This document shows positions 24,042 through 31,452 of a DNA stretch of 36,610 nt, piece by piece. The translations under genes were made by a program, and so were the position numbers. Position 1 is the first letter of the stretch; each line of letters opens with the position of its first letter. The DNA lies in contig DIFZ01000008.1 in assembly GCA_002419385.1 (NCBI GenBank), forward strand, positions 1 to 36,610, read 5' to 3'. This DNA is from Geobacter sp. UBA5735. GTDB lineage: Bacteria; Desulfobacterota; Desulfuromonadia; Geobacterales; Geobacteraceae. The notes beneath the pieces were generated by a model. The model saw only the letters and a program-made list of their open reading frames with translations. It was not told where the DNA came from and ran no database searches.

Positions 24042-25175
24042 ATGAGTGATCAAGTTGTTGTGCTGGCGGTTGATGATATAGAGCTCAATCTGACCATGAT
24101 TCAAATTATGCTTGGCAGCTGTGGCGATGTTACCGTTGTCGAAGCACGGAACGGCAGGGAAGCGCTCGAGGTCCTCCAGCAGCAACCGGACATCGATATC
24201 GTGCTGCTGGACCTGGAAATGCCGGTCATGGACGGGTTCGAGACGCTGGAGCGGATCAAGAGCGACGACAGATTCCGGGAAATCCCGGTTATCGTCGTCA
24301 CGGCTGACAGGGCTGAGGTGACAAAGATTCTTGCCATGGGAGCCAATGACTTCATGGCCAAGCCGTACGATCCGGAGGAACTCAGACTTCGCGTCATGAA
24401 TCACGTCAGGGGCAAGAAGCTGAATGAACTGGTCCGCGACATGAACAGCTTCCTCCAGAGCGAGGTCAGCCGCAAGACAGCCGAATTGCGAAAAGCGCTG
24501 GATTTCTCACGGAAGGCAGAATTCGAGATAACCGTGCGTCTCGGCCGGGCGGCAGAATTCCGGGACTCGGAAACCGGCATGCATATCCGCCGCATCAGTG
24601 AGCTGTCCTGGGAACTGGCCGTCCTGGCCGGTCTGAGTGGGCAGGAGTGCGACATTCTGCGGCACGCAGCGCCGCTGCATGATGTGGGGAAAATCGGCAT
24701 TCCCGACCGGGTACTGCTCAAGCCGGGCAAACTGGATGCGGACGAATTCGAACTGATGAAGACGCATACCGTGATCGGGAGCGATATCCTGTCCGAATCC
24801 GGTGAATTCCCGGTAATCAAGGCTGGTCAGGTCGTTGCGTTGCAGCACCATGAAAAGTGGGACGGCAGCGGCTATCCCCATGGCCTTTCCGGCACGGATA
24901 TTCATGTGTATGGCCGTATTGTCATGATTGCCGACATTTTTGACGCCCTTACCTCGGACAGGCCCTACAAAAAAGCCTTTTCGATCGAAAAGGCCATTGA
25001 CATAATGATTGAAGGCAGGGGCGCGTTTTTCGACCCGGAGTTGCTTGATCTCTTTCTGGACAATCTGGGTGTTTTTGCGGGGATCAAGCAAAAATACCGG
25101 GATTCCGGGGAGGAGGAGTCAACTGGCGTGCTGTGGAATACGGTTGCGGCAGTTCCCGGCGCATCCTGCAGCTAG
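24042..25175 (+). CDS. Response regulator with HD-GYP c-di-GMP phosphodiesterase domain
   Basis: The 377-residue protein has a receiver domain (residues 5-122) with the acidic pair Asp11-Asp12, phosphoacceptor Asp57 in LLDLEMPVMDG and Lys107 in AKPYD. A coiled linker (about 125-165) leads to an HD-GYP domain with HDVGKIGIPD (213-222), THTVIGSDIL, HHEKWDGSGYPHGL (269-282) and ADIFDALTSDRPYK. The signature reads GSGYP, matching active c-di-GMP phosphodiesterases. The start at 24042 fits the receiver N-terminus (MSDQVVVLAVDD); a GTG at 23979 is in frame but would add an unlikely tail. It forms a probable phosphorelay pair with the Hpt protein upstream. Confidence 0.93.
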   Translation: MSDQVVVLAVDDIELNLTMIQIMLGSCGDVTVVEARNGREALEVLQQQPDIDIVLLDLEMPVMDGFETLERIKSDDRFREIPVIVVTADRAEVTKILAMGANDFMAKPYDPEELRLRVMNHVRGKKLNELVRDMNSFLQSEVSRKTAELRKALDFSRKAEFEITVRLGRAAEFRDSETGMHIRRISELSWELAVLAGLSGQECDILRHAAPLHDVGKIGIPDRVLLKPGKLDADEFELMKTHTVIGSDILSESGEFPVIKAGQVVALQHHEKWDGSGYPHGLSGTDIHVYGRIVMIADIFDALTSDRPYKKAFSIEKAIDIMIEGRGAFFDPELLDLFLDNLGVFAGIKQKYRDSGEEESTGVLWNTVAAVPGASCS

Positions 25176-25238
25176 CTGGTTTCCATCCGGAAATGTCTCA
25201 ATGGGGCCGCGTTGGGACTTTCCGTCCCGCCTGATCGA

Positions 25239-25442
25239 CTATTCCACAGTTTCCGACATGCCTGCGGCTTCCACGATGTCTCCCCGGTACAGTTTCCGGC
25301 CCCGTCGAAGCTCGGGTTCGCCATTGACCAGAACGTTCCCTTCGGTTATGAGCACTTTCGCTTCCCCTCCGGAGGAGGTCATGCCGGTTGCCTTGAGGAA
25401 GCTGTCCAGCTTTATGTACTCCGTGTCGATTTTCACTTCCAA
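25239..25442 (-). CDS. Small S4-domain RNA-binding protein, YbcJ-like
   Basis: A 67-residue protein that is a single S4 domain: LDSFLKATGMTSSGGEAKVLITEGNVLVNGEPELRRGRKL followed by YRGDIVEAAG. This is the layout of E. coli YbcJ, an RNA-binding protein of unclear role. The start codon is TTG at 25442, supported by AAGGAAGG a few bases upstream; GTG at 25436 is an alternative. It is convergent with the HD-GYP gene, from which it is separated by a short hairpin (GGGAC 25214-25218 with GTCCC 25224-25228). Confidence 0.85.
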   Translation of the reverse strand: MEVKIDTEYIKLDSFLKATGMTSSGGEAKVLITEGNVLVNGEPELRRGRKLYRGDIVEAAGMSETVE

Positions 25443-25876
25443 TGGCCTTCCTTCTGCTGTGCTGAACGGGGTATGCCCATGCCTTTCAGCATGTTTTCAC
25501 TCCGCCGGATTGTCCAGCGAAAGATACCACACCGAGACTGCAATGTCATCAGCCAGCATCCGATCTTCCCTTCTTACCGAGGCGGCAAACACGTTGGAAA
25601 CAATGCGGCAGGGCACTTTCCCCGCGACTGCGGTTGAATGTGCCGCACCGTGTGTCAATGTGCGCGGCAAGGAACAACGTGTGCCGTACATGCAGGTCCG
25701 CATTGATCGAAATGGCCGCAGACAATGGATTATGTACTTTTAATATGTCATCTGCTATTATTGTCAGCGTTGCCTTCGGCGGTCTGCTCTACAGGCCGCC
25801 TCCGCAAAGCATCTTCATTGCGCACCGGGCGACACAACACCTCTGCCCGAATGCGTATCCTGGAAAGGAGCATGCC
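25443..25876. other. Gene-poor stretch upstream of the LuxR regulator
   Basis: No gene is recognised in these 434 bases. A minus-strand frame (25497-25703, 68 codons) has no family resemblance that I can see and no strong ribosome site. The region should contain the divergent promoters of the S4 gene and the LuxR gene, but no convincing -35/-10 pair is seen. Confidence 0.4.
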
Positions 25877-26482
25877 ATGAACATTCTGATAAAGCTGAAC
25901 AATCGTCTGCTGGAACGTGCGTTACGGGAGCTTCTTGCCGCGGAACCGGAAGGATACCAGGTCGCTATTTCGTCGGAGACAGCGGAACGCGACGCTTTCA
26001 TTCCAGAATTCACCATTACTGACAGCTACTCACTGAGGAAATGCGGATCAAGTCCGGACGCGGTTTCCAAGACAGTGCTTCTCGATTGCGGGCTCGGTGA
26101 GGAGGAAATCGCATCCTTGCTCATCTCCAACAAGGTTGACGGGATACTGGCCCCGAGTACGGACATGCCGCTTCTCAAGAAAGCCCTCCATGCCATGAGC
26201 GAGGGACAGGTCTGGATAGACAACCGCAAGATAAAGGTCCTCATCCAGCACGCAGAGTGCACGCGGTTTCCCAATCCTGAAGAAGGTTTCAGCCGCAAGG
26301 AGCGGGAGATCATCGTTCTGGTGTCCCAAGGGCTTCTCAACAGGGAGATCGCCGCCAGGCTCTGTATAAGCGAGCAGACGGTAAAGACCCATATCAGCAG
26401 GATTTTCCGCAAGGCTCAGGTCAACAGGAGATCTCAACTTGTGCCGCTGGCACTGAAAATATCGATGCCATCCACTACGTAG
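25877..26482 (+). CDS. LuxR-family response-regulator-like transcription factor
   Basis: A 201-residue regulator. The C-terminal HTH is clear: FSRKEREIIVLVSQGLLNREIAARL, then CISEQTVKTHISRIFRKAQVNRRSQLV (residues about 135-187). The N-terminal 115 residues have the length and strand pattern of a receiver (LLERALRELLAAEPEGYQVAI; VLLDCGLGEEEI) but lack the normal early acidic pair, so it may be a degenerate receiver that is not phosphorylated in the usual way. The start at 25877 has AAAGGAG 8 bases upstream. No sensor kinase adjoins it; it precedes the protease and kelch genes on the same strand. Confidence 0.88.
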   Translation: MNILIKLNNRLLERALRELLAAEPEGYQVAISSETAERDAFIPEFTITDSYSLRKCGSSPDAVSKTVLLDCGLGEEEIASLLISNKVDGILAPSTDMPLLKKALHAMSEGQVWIDNRKIKVLIQHAECTRFPNPEEGFSRKEREIIVLVSQGLLNREIAARLCISEQTVKTHISRIFRKAQVNRRSQLVPLALKISMPSTT

Positions 26483-26693
26483 CAATACACCACGCGCAGA
26501 CTTTCACATCTTTCGTGTTACGGCAATAGCAGTAATCCAATAAACTAAAATTAAATGACCGAACGATGGATTTCCCTTTTACGGATATTTGTTAAAAAAA
26601 GCATCATGTTGTGCTGCTCTGAACATTCCCCCTGTGGGAACCATGGCAGACAACTACAATAACGACTCATTCAAGGGCTCAAAGGAGGAGATC

Positions 26694-27569
26694 ATGGGCG
26701 ACACTGCGAGTGCGTATGGTATGGGTTGGGTGCCCGACTATCCTGATTTTCGGGACTACACGACGGAACATGACGCAATCAATGGACTGCTGGTCAAGGC
26801 CAGGGTCGCAGTGCCGCTCAAATCTCCGCCGGCGGCTATTGACCTGCGCCCGTGGTGCTCTCCGGTTGAAAACCAGCTCGGCATCGGCTCCTGTACCGCC
26901 CATGCCGGAGTGGGAATTTTCGAGTATTTCGAAAGACGTGCTTTTGGCCGGCATATCGATGCTTCACGGCTCTTTCTCTACAAGGCGACCCGCAACCTGG
27001 CTCACTGGGTCGGCGACACCGGAGCATTCCTGAGAACAACAATGGGCGCCATGGCGCTGTTCGGCGTACCTCCTGAGGAATACTGGCCCTATGTGCTTGC
27101 GGACTTCGACAAGGAACCGCCTGCGTTCTGCTATGCTTTTGCCCAGAATTACCAGGCCATGAGCTATTACCGTCTCGACCCGCCGGGAATGGATGGGAAG
27201 GCGTTGCTGAACAGGATCAAGTCCAATCTGGCCGCAGGTCTTCCGGCCATGTTCGGTTTCACGGTTTACAGCTCCATATCCCAGGCAGACAAAACCGGAA
27301 AGATCCCTTTCCCGGTCCGCGGCGAGAGGATCCTCGGGGGACACGCCGTTGACGCGGTTGGTTATGACGATACCCTGAAAATCAGCAATTCCACTATCGG
27401 CGCAGCGGAAACCAGGGGCGCTCTGCTCATCAGAAATTCCTGGGGTCAAGGATGGGGCGACGGTGGCTATGGCTGGCTGCCCTATGAGTTTGTCCTGAAG
27501 GGACTTGCTGAAGACTGGTGGTCGCTGCTCAAGGCTGAATGGATTGATACCGGGAATTTCAAACCGTAG
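26694..27569 (+). CDS. Papain-family (C1) cysteine peptidase
   Basis: The 291-residue protein has the complete papain active site: oxyanion Gln61 and nucleophile Cys67 in NQLGIGSCTAHAG, His217 in GGHAVDAVGYDD, and Asn248 in RNSWGQGWGDGGYG. The short N-terminal lead (WVPDYPDFRDYT) is common in bacterial C1 peptidases and replaces the long eukaryotic propeptide. No signal peptide is seen with the start at 26694, which has AAAGGAGGAGATC directly before it; earlier in-frame ATGs (26589, 26643) have no ribosome site and give no clear export signal. A chagasin-type inhibitor of this enzyme class is encoded 2.8 kb downstream. The 211 bases before the gene hold no other feature I can name. Confidence 0.92.
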   Translation: MGDTASAYGMGWVPDYPDFRDYTTEHDAINGLLVKARVAVPLKSPPAAIDLRPWCSPVENQLGIGSCTAHAGVGIFEYFERRAFGRHIDASRLFLYKATRNLAHWVGDTGAFLRTTMGAMALFGVPPEEYWPYVLADFDKEPPAFCYAFAQNYQAMSYYRLDPPGMDGKALLNRIKSNLAAGLPAMFGFTVYSSISQADKTGKIPFPVRGERILGGHAVDAVGYDDTLKISNSTIGAAETRGALLIRNSWGQGWGDGGYGWLPYEFVLKGLAEDWWSLLKAEWIDTGNFKP

Positions 27570-27577
27570 GCAACCGG

Positions 27578-27592
27578 CTCGTGCGGCACGAG
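27578..27592. terminator. Possible hairpin after the peptidase gene
   Basis: CTCGTG (27578-27583) and CACGAG (27587-27592) form a 6-bp stem with a 3-base loop 8 bases after the stop codon. No T-run follows, so it is a weak candidate. Confidence 0.35.
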
Positions 27593-27908
27593 ATCGGCCT
27601 ACTTCACATTCAGCTTCAGTGTGTCATGCAGCGGCGGCCCTTCTGTATGATGTGCATGACATTCATCGAACCATCCCTTCCACAAAGAAGTAACCCTTTC
27701 AGCAACCAAATAAATAGCCGGTAGATGGATGCGCGGCAAGCGCCTTTCTGCTATCAAGAAGCTTTCATCGAGCTGTTCTCTTCGCTTGTGCGGGACATAT
27801 GCATTCCGCTGGGAGGCCTGTTCGTGCCAGAACAGTGAGGTCTGTTGTTGAACTGCGTATTGGGAAATTGTTTTGTCGGAGAGTAATGGCATCAACAAGG
27901 AGGCTTCA
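27593..27908. other. Intergenic stretch before the kelch gene
   Basis: About 315 bases without a supported gene. A minus-strand frame runs from 28120 to 27599 across this region and into the kelch gene. Its tail has Cys and several His residues, but it matches no family I know and most of it is antisense to coding sequence. The kelch ribosome site is at the right edge. Confidence 0.4.
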
Positions 27909-28907
27909 ATGACTACACTGCCTGTTGCCAGGCTGAAGACCGCATGTGTCGACTGGCAGAGGATTATCCGGGGGATGGATATGTTTGACGTTCCTGACGA
28001 CATTGCCTGGAATGAGATGACGCCCCTCACGCAGGAGAGAAGTTCCTGTTCGGCCTTCACCATAGACGGACAACTCTGGGTTGTCGGAGGAAGGCGCGGG
28101 AACGGGGACGATGCGGACATGGAGGTCTTTGATCCGCTGTCGGGTGCATGGATGATGATGAAAAACCCTTTCAGCTGTTCAGGTCAGGTTTTTGCCGCGC
28201 TGGAAAATGGAAAAATCTATGCATTTGGCGGGGATCCGGTCGGCATGAAAATGCCCACGACCGTGGAACAGTACGATATCCACTCCGGTGAATTGAGGCG
28301 CGTATCACCCATGCCCGTCGGCTGCTGGCATCCGGGGGTTGCGGTGGGATCAGATGGCAGGATCTACCTCATGGGGGGGTATGTTGCTCCCGCCTCAACA
28401 ATCGATACCGTACAGGAATACAATACCCTGACCGATACCTGGACGATCAGGAAATCCATGCCGACCCGACGATATGATTTTGCAGCTGCAACCGGAAGTG
28501 ACGGCAAGATATATGCGGTCGGCGGGTTCCGTCATAATGGAAGTGAAGCAATGACTGCGTTGGAGATTTATAACCCCATAACCAACTCATGGGTCATCAG
28601 GACGCCGATGCCCACTCCACGGAGGTGTCTTGCCCTCGTTCCGGTCGCCGGCAACAGACTCTATGCAATCGGTGGGTTGCACAGTTGTGCCGGCTTGGAT
28701 ATTGTGGAAGAGTATGACCCGGCAAGGAACATCTGGACAGCCAAGGCTCCGATGCCCACCTGCAGATGGTCACTGGCGTCGGCTGCAGTTGATAAAAGAT
28801 TGGTTGTCATTGGCGGCTATCAGCGGTCTGGCGCGTACAAGCCCGGTAATCCCAACGTGGTCAGCCTTGGCTGCGTGGAAGCGGGAAACCTTGAGGACAG
28901 TTCATAG
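27909..28907 (+). CDS. Kelch-repeat beta-propeller protein
   Basis: The 332-residue protein consists of six kelch blades of about 47-50 residues, each with the Gly-Gly pair and the later Trp: LWVVGG, IYAFGG, IYLMGG, IYAVGG, LYAIGG and LVVIGG, with inter-blade turns such as MPT. The N-terminal WNEMTPLTQ supplies the missing strand of the last blade, so the ring can close. No signal peptide is seen, suggesting a cytoplasmic binding or scaffold protein; the ligand is unknown. The start at 27909 has AAGGAGG 5 bases upstream. It is convergent with the rhodanese-YceI gene (43-base gap). Confidence 0.9.
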   Translation: MTTLPVARLKTACVDWQRIIRGMDMFDVPDDIAWNEMTPLTQERSSCSAFTIDGQLWVVGGRRGNGDDADMEVFDPLSGAWMMMKNPFSCSGQVFAALENGKIYAFGGDPVGMKMPTTVEQYDIHSGELRRVSPMPVGCWHPGVAVGSDGRIYLMGGYVAPASTIDTVQEYNTLTDTWTIRKSMPTRRYDFAAATGSDGKIYAVGGFRHNGSEAMTALEIYNPITNSWVIRTPMPTPRRCLALVPVAGNRLYAIGGLHSCAGLDIVEEYDPARNIWTAKAPMPTCRWSLASAAVDKRLVVIGGYQRSGAYKPGNPNVVSLGCVEAGNLEDSS

Positions 28908-28950
28908 CGTAACCGTCCCAGGCCGTCCGGTGAACCCGTTTTTACTGGAG

Positions 28951-29856
28951 TCAGGGAGCAGTCAGAAACAATTCGAGAGAAATGATATCGTTCACAAGGT
29001 GCATACCCAGATTTTCGAAAATTTTTCCTGACCCATAGTTGATGTTCCATTGCGTGCGATCTATGTCGAAACAGGAGTGTGCCAGTACGCCGCCGTTTTC
29101 TCCTGCGACCACCGAAGCATGGATGAGGATTTGCCGTGAGATGTCTTTGATGGTCAGAGTTCCCGTTATCACGCAGTTGGGTGTTCCGGACGTGGCGCCC
29201 GGTATGGCCGCGCATTCCAAGATCTCGAATTTTGCCGTTGGGTGCTGTTCCACGTCGAAAAAGTCGTCGGACGAGAGGTGCCTGATGAGGAGTTTGTTGA
29301 GGGTGTCGTCCTCAAGGTCGATGTCCTTGATGGTTCCCATGTCCATTGTCACGGAACCGCCGGTCAGCACTCCCTTTTCGAAGCGCAGTTCACCATCCTT
29401 GATGCTGATGGTGCCATGGTGTCTCTTCCAGATGTTTCTGCCGATCCATTCCAGTCGGCTCATGCTGCGATCAACCTGATGAAGACCATCTGTGATGACG
29501 GCTTCCTCGTCCATGTCGGGACCGAGAACGTCTACGGGGTACCCTGAGCCCTCCCATTCGTCCATTCCGCCGACCAGTTCCAGAACCTGCTGGAAGCCTG
29601 CAGCGGCAAGCTTGCGTGCGGCGCAGGCCGAAGCCATCGACTTTGCGCTGGAATCGTAGACGACAATGCATGTATGTGCATCTCTGACGAGTTCGCGAAG
29701 TTGGTCAATAAAGGTCATTTCATAAACACAGGCGTTTATTGCCCGTGGGATGTGACGGGACCCATGATATTCGGGCGGCAGGACATCGAGGATGACGAAA
29801 TCCCGTTCCTCATTGATCCACTGGTTCAGTTCCATGCAGGTAATTGTGTTTTTCAT
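28951..29856 (-). CDS. Rhodanese-like domain fused to YceI-like domain
   Basis: A 301-residue two-domain protein. Residues 1-110 are a rhodanese fold (VILDVLPPEYHGSRHIPRAINA, then VYDSSAKSMASACAARKLAAAGF and VLELVGGMDEW). The active-site loop normally begins with the sulfur-accepting Cys; here that position is Asp68 (VVYD-SSAKSM), so thiosulfate sulfurtransferase activity is unlikely. Residues about 122-301 are YceI-like: DRSMSRLEWIGR, LEDDTLNKLLIRHLSSDDFFDVEQHPTAKFEI, and IDRTQWNINYGSG, a lipocalin-like fold that binds isoprenoid-type lipids in known members. YceI proteins are usually exported, but no signal peptide is visible, so this one would be cytoplasmic. GAGG lies 8 bases before the ATG. 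Confidence 0.88.
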   Translation of the reverse strand: MKNTITCMELNQWINEERDFVILDVLPPEYHGSRHIPRAINACVYEMTFIDQLRELVRDAHTCIVVYDSSAKSMASACAARKLAAAGFQQVLELVGGMDEWEGSGYPVDVLGPDMDEEAVITDGLHQVDRSMSRLEWIGRNIWKRHHGTISIKDGELRFEKGVLTGGSVTMDMGTIKDIDLEDDTLNKLLIRHLSSDDFFDVEQHPTAKFEILECAAIPGATSGTPNCVITGTLTIKDISRQILIHASVVAGENGGVLAHSCFDIDRTQWNINYGSGKIFENLGMHLVNDIISLELFLTAP

Positions 29857-30382
29857 ATCGGTATCCTCAACAGAGATAGGTGAGCATATTAAGGCTGTAT
29901 ATTTGTGTCATTATAGCAAGCATTGTTTCAAGTATAGCGGATTCCACTATTCAGGCAATAGCGCATCGCGCTCAGACCGGTACATTTTTGGAGTAGAGTA
30001 AATTAACCTGAAAACATTAAAATATTATATCTTGCTGCTGTGATATGAATGTTTGATCCAGATAAAAAGCCCCATTATTCTGACGTATTGATTCCGCCAA
30101 CAGGGTGCCGCACTTTTTCGAATGATGTGATAATGGTAGACTGCTTCATTGGCTACTGTTAGTTTTTCCCGTAATAGTATGGTACCATTCTTTGATTTTA
30201 CCACATGGTTCACAAATTTCATTAAATATGTTCCGTTTGGGAGTAAAAGGAAGCAATTCATATATCTTTTTGCACGAGGTGTCAATCAAACTTATTGTAT
30301 AATTGATATCAGGTGGCATGAAGTGTCTGGTGGTGCCAAGGATTGCTTTGCATGAGAACTATCTTGAACGTAGGGGGGAACC
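29857..30382. other. AT-rich gene-poor region
   Basis: These 526 bases are clearly richer in A+T than the surrounding genes. Short frames on both strands (minus 30025-30285, plus 30149-30355) lack ribosome sites and known motifs. The right end holds the purine-rich ribosome site (GGGGGGA) of the inhibitor gene. The composition suggests an insertion remnant or a regulatory region bound by nucleoid proteins; nothing more can be supported. Confidence 0.5.
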
Positions 30383-30769
30383 ATGAAGTGCCTTCTATCC
30401 TGCATGCTGCTGGTGTGTTTTCCCCTTGCCTGTGCCCCAGGCGTGCATTCCGCCGGACGCAACCATACCGATCCTGCGGTTGCCATAACGGTCACTAAAG
30501 GAGAAGTGTTCACCATTTCTTTGGACTCAAACCGGACTACCGGATATCGTTGGGTGCTGGATCAGGAACCCGACGGCAAGGTCGTGCGTTGCCTGGGAAC
30601 GGAGTATCGGCCCGCCGATATGCGGCGCACGGGCGCGGGTGGATCGGAGATATGGACATTCGAAGCCGTGAACAAGGGAAGCGCTGTCATATGTCTGCAC
30701 TACCTCAGACCGTGGGAGAAAGGCATCCCTGCAGTGCGAAAGGCGGAATTCCCGGTTCTGGTCGAGTAG
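30383..30769 (+). CDS. Chagasin-type cysteine protease inhibitor (I42 family), exported
   Basis: A 128-residue protein with a signal peptide (cleavage probably near VHSA-G, residue 24) and the three loops that insert into papain-like active sites: NRTTGYRW (50-57; canonical NPTTG with Pro replaced by Arg), GAGG (84-87) and RPWE (109-112). Chagasin-like inhibitors block C1 peptidases such as the one at 26694-27569, but this one should be periplasmic or secreted while the peptidase seems cytoplasmic. It may therefore act on foreign proteases or on an exported relative. GGGGGGA precedes the ATG. Cys residues in the signal region do not form a standard lipobox. Confidence 0.88.
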   Translation: MKCLLSCMLLVCFPLACAPGVHSAGRNHTDPAVAITVTKGEVFTISLDSNRTTGYRWVLDQEPDGKVVRCLGTEYRPADMRRTGAGGSEIWTFEAVNKGSAVICLHYLRPWEKGIPAVRKAEFPVLVE

Positions 30770-30922
30770 CGCATCGTCAGTATGATGTGCCGGGAAATCC
30801 CTGTCCGTCAGGTGCGGGGTAATTGATTGTTGGATGCCTTCATCGTGTAAACGTCGTGGAGGGGTAAACGTTATTATATAAAGAATATACTATAGGCAAA
30901 GGGCTTCATCAGGAGGTGCCCT

Positions 30923-31357
30923 ATGAAGAAGTTGCTCCTGGCATGTTCGGTTCTCGTGTTGGCGGCTTCATGTGTGGTGTATCCGGACTATTACGCTGAT
31001 GATTCTTATCCCTATTATTATGGCAGTTACAGTTATCCCTATTACTATGGCGGGTACTATTATCCGTATTATGGATATTACGCTTACCCCTTTGGTTGGT
31101 ATGCTTCGGGCCTGAGCTTTTACTATTCGGATTATCATCATCGCAACTATTCACACCACTACTACGGCCATCATCGTGGCGGATACGGCGGATACAGCAC
31201 AGGCGGCGGGCAAAGAGGCGGTTACGCCGTCCCCCATAGCGGATACCGGGGTTACAGCGGACAGAGCGGCGGAAAGGCCGTTCCCCATGGGGGATCCCGT
31301 GGTTATGGCGGACAAGGTGGCATGCGCAGCGCTCCCCATGGCGGTTCACGGAGGTAG
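30923..31357 (+). CDS. Tyrosine/glycine-rich exported protein, probable lipoprotein
   Basis: The 144-residue protein starts with a signal (KKLLLACSVLVLAASC) whose Cys17 could be lipidated, though the box AAS-C is imperfect. The mature protein is low-complexity: residues 18-70 are mostly Tyr, Pro, Gly and Ser in YPYYYG-type repeats, and residues 95-144 hold three copies of a VPH(S/G)G-(S/Y)RGY-GQ-like repeat. I count 33 Tyr in 144 residues. No domain is recognised. AGGAGG is 7 bases before the ATG, and an AT-rich stretch with TATACT-like elements precedes it. It may be a surface or envelope structural protein; function is unknown. Confidence 0.8.
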   Translation: MKKLLLACSVLVLAASCVVYPDYYADDSYPYYYGSYSYPYYYGGYYYPYYGYYAYPFGWYASGLSFYYSDYHHRNYSHHYYGHHRGGYGGYSTGGGQRGGYAVPHSGYRGYSGQSGGKAVPHGGSRGYGGQGGMRSAPHGGSRR

Positions 31358-31406
31358 GGTACAACGATAGGGCTGGGTGCGGTGACGAGGCGGCCCGATG
31401 GGTATG

Positions 31407-31445
31407 AAGGCAGACGGAGAGACGAAAGAGTCTTTTGTCTGCCTT
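31407..31445. terminator. Hairpin terminator between converging genes
   Basis: AAGGCAGAC (31407-31415) and GTCTGCCTT (31437-31445) form a perfect 9-bp stem. An inner AGAC/GTCT-type pairing around GAAA extends it, and a T-rich run follows. It lies between the Tyr-rich protein gene (+) and the radical SAM gene (-), so it can end both transcripts. Confidence 0.75.
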
Positions 31446-31452
31446 TCCATTT

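Noticed and set aside
25497..25703. Minus-strand frame of 68 codons before the LuxR gene
   Set aside because: No ribosome site, no recognisable motif; listed only as part of the gene-poor stretch.
27599..28120. Minus-strand frame of 173 codons with a Cys/His-rich tail
   Set aside because: It runs antisense to the kelch gene start and its ribosome site, and the tail matches no family I know.
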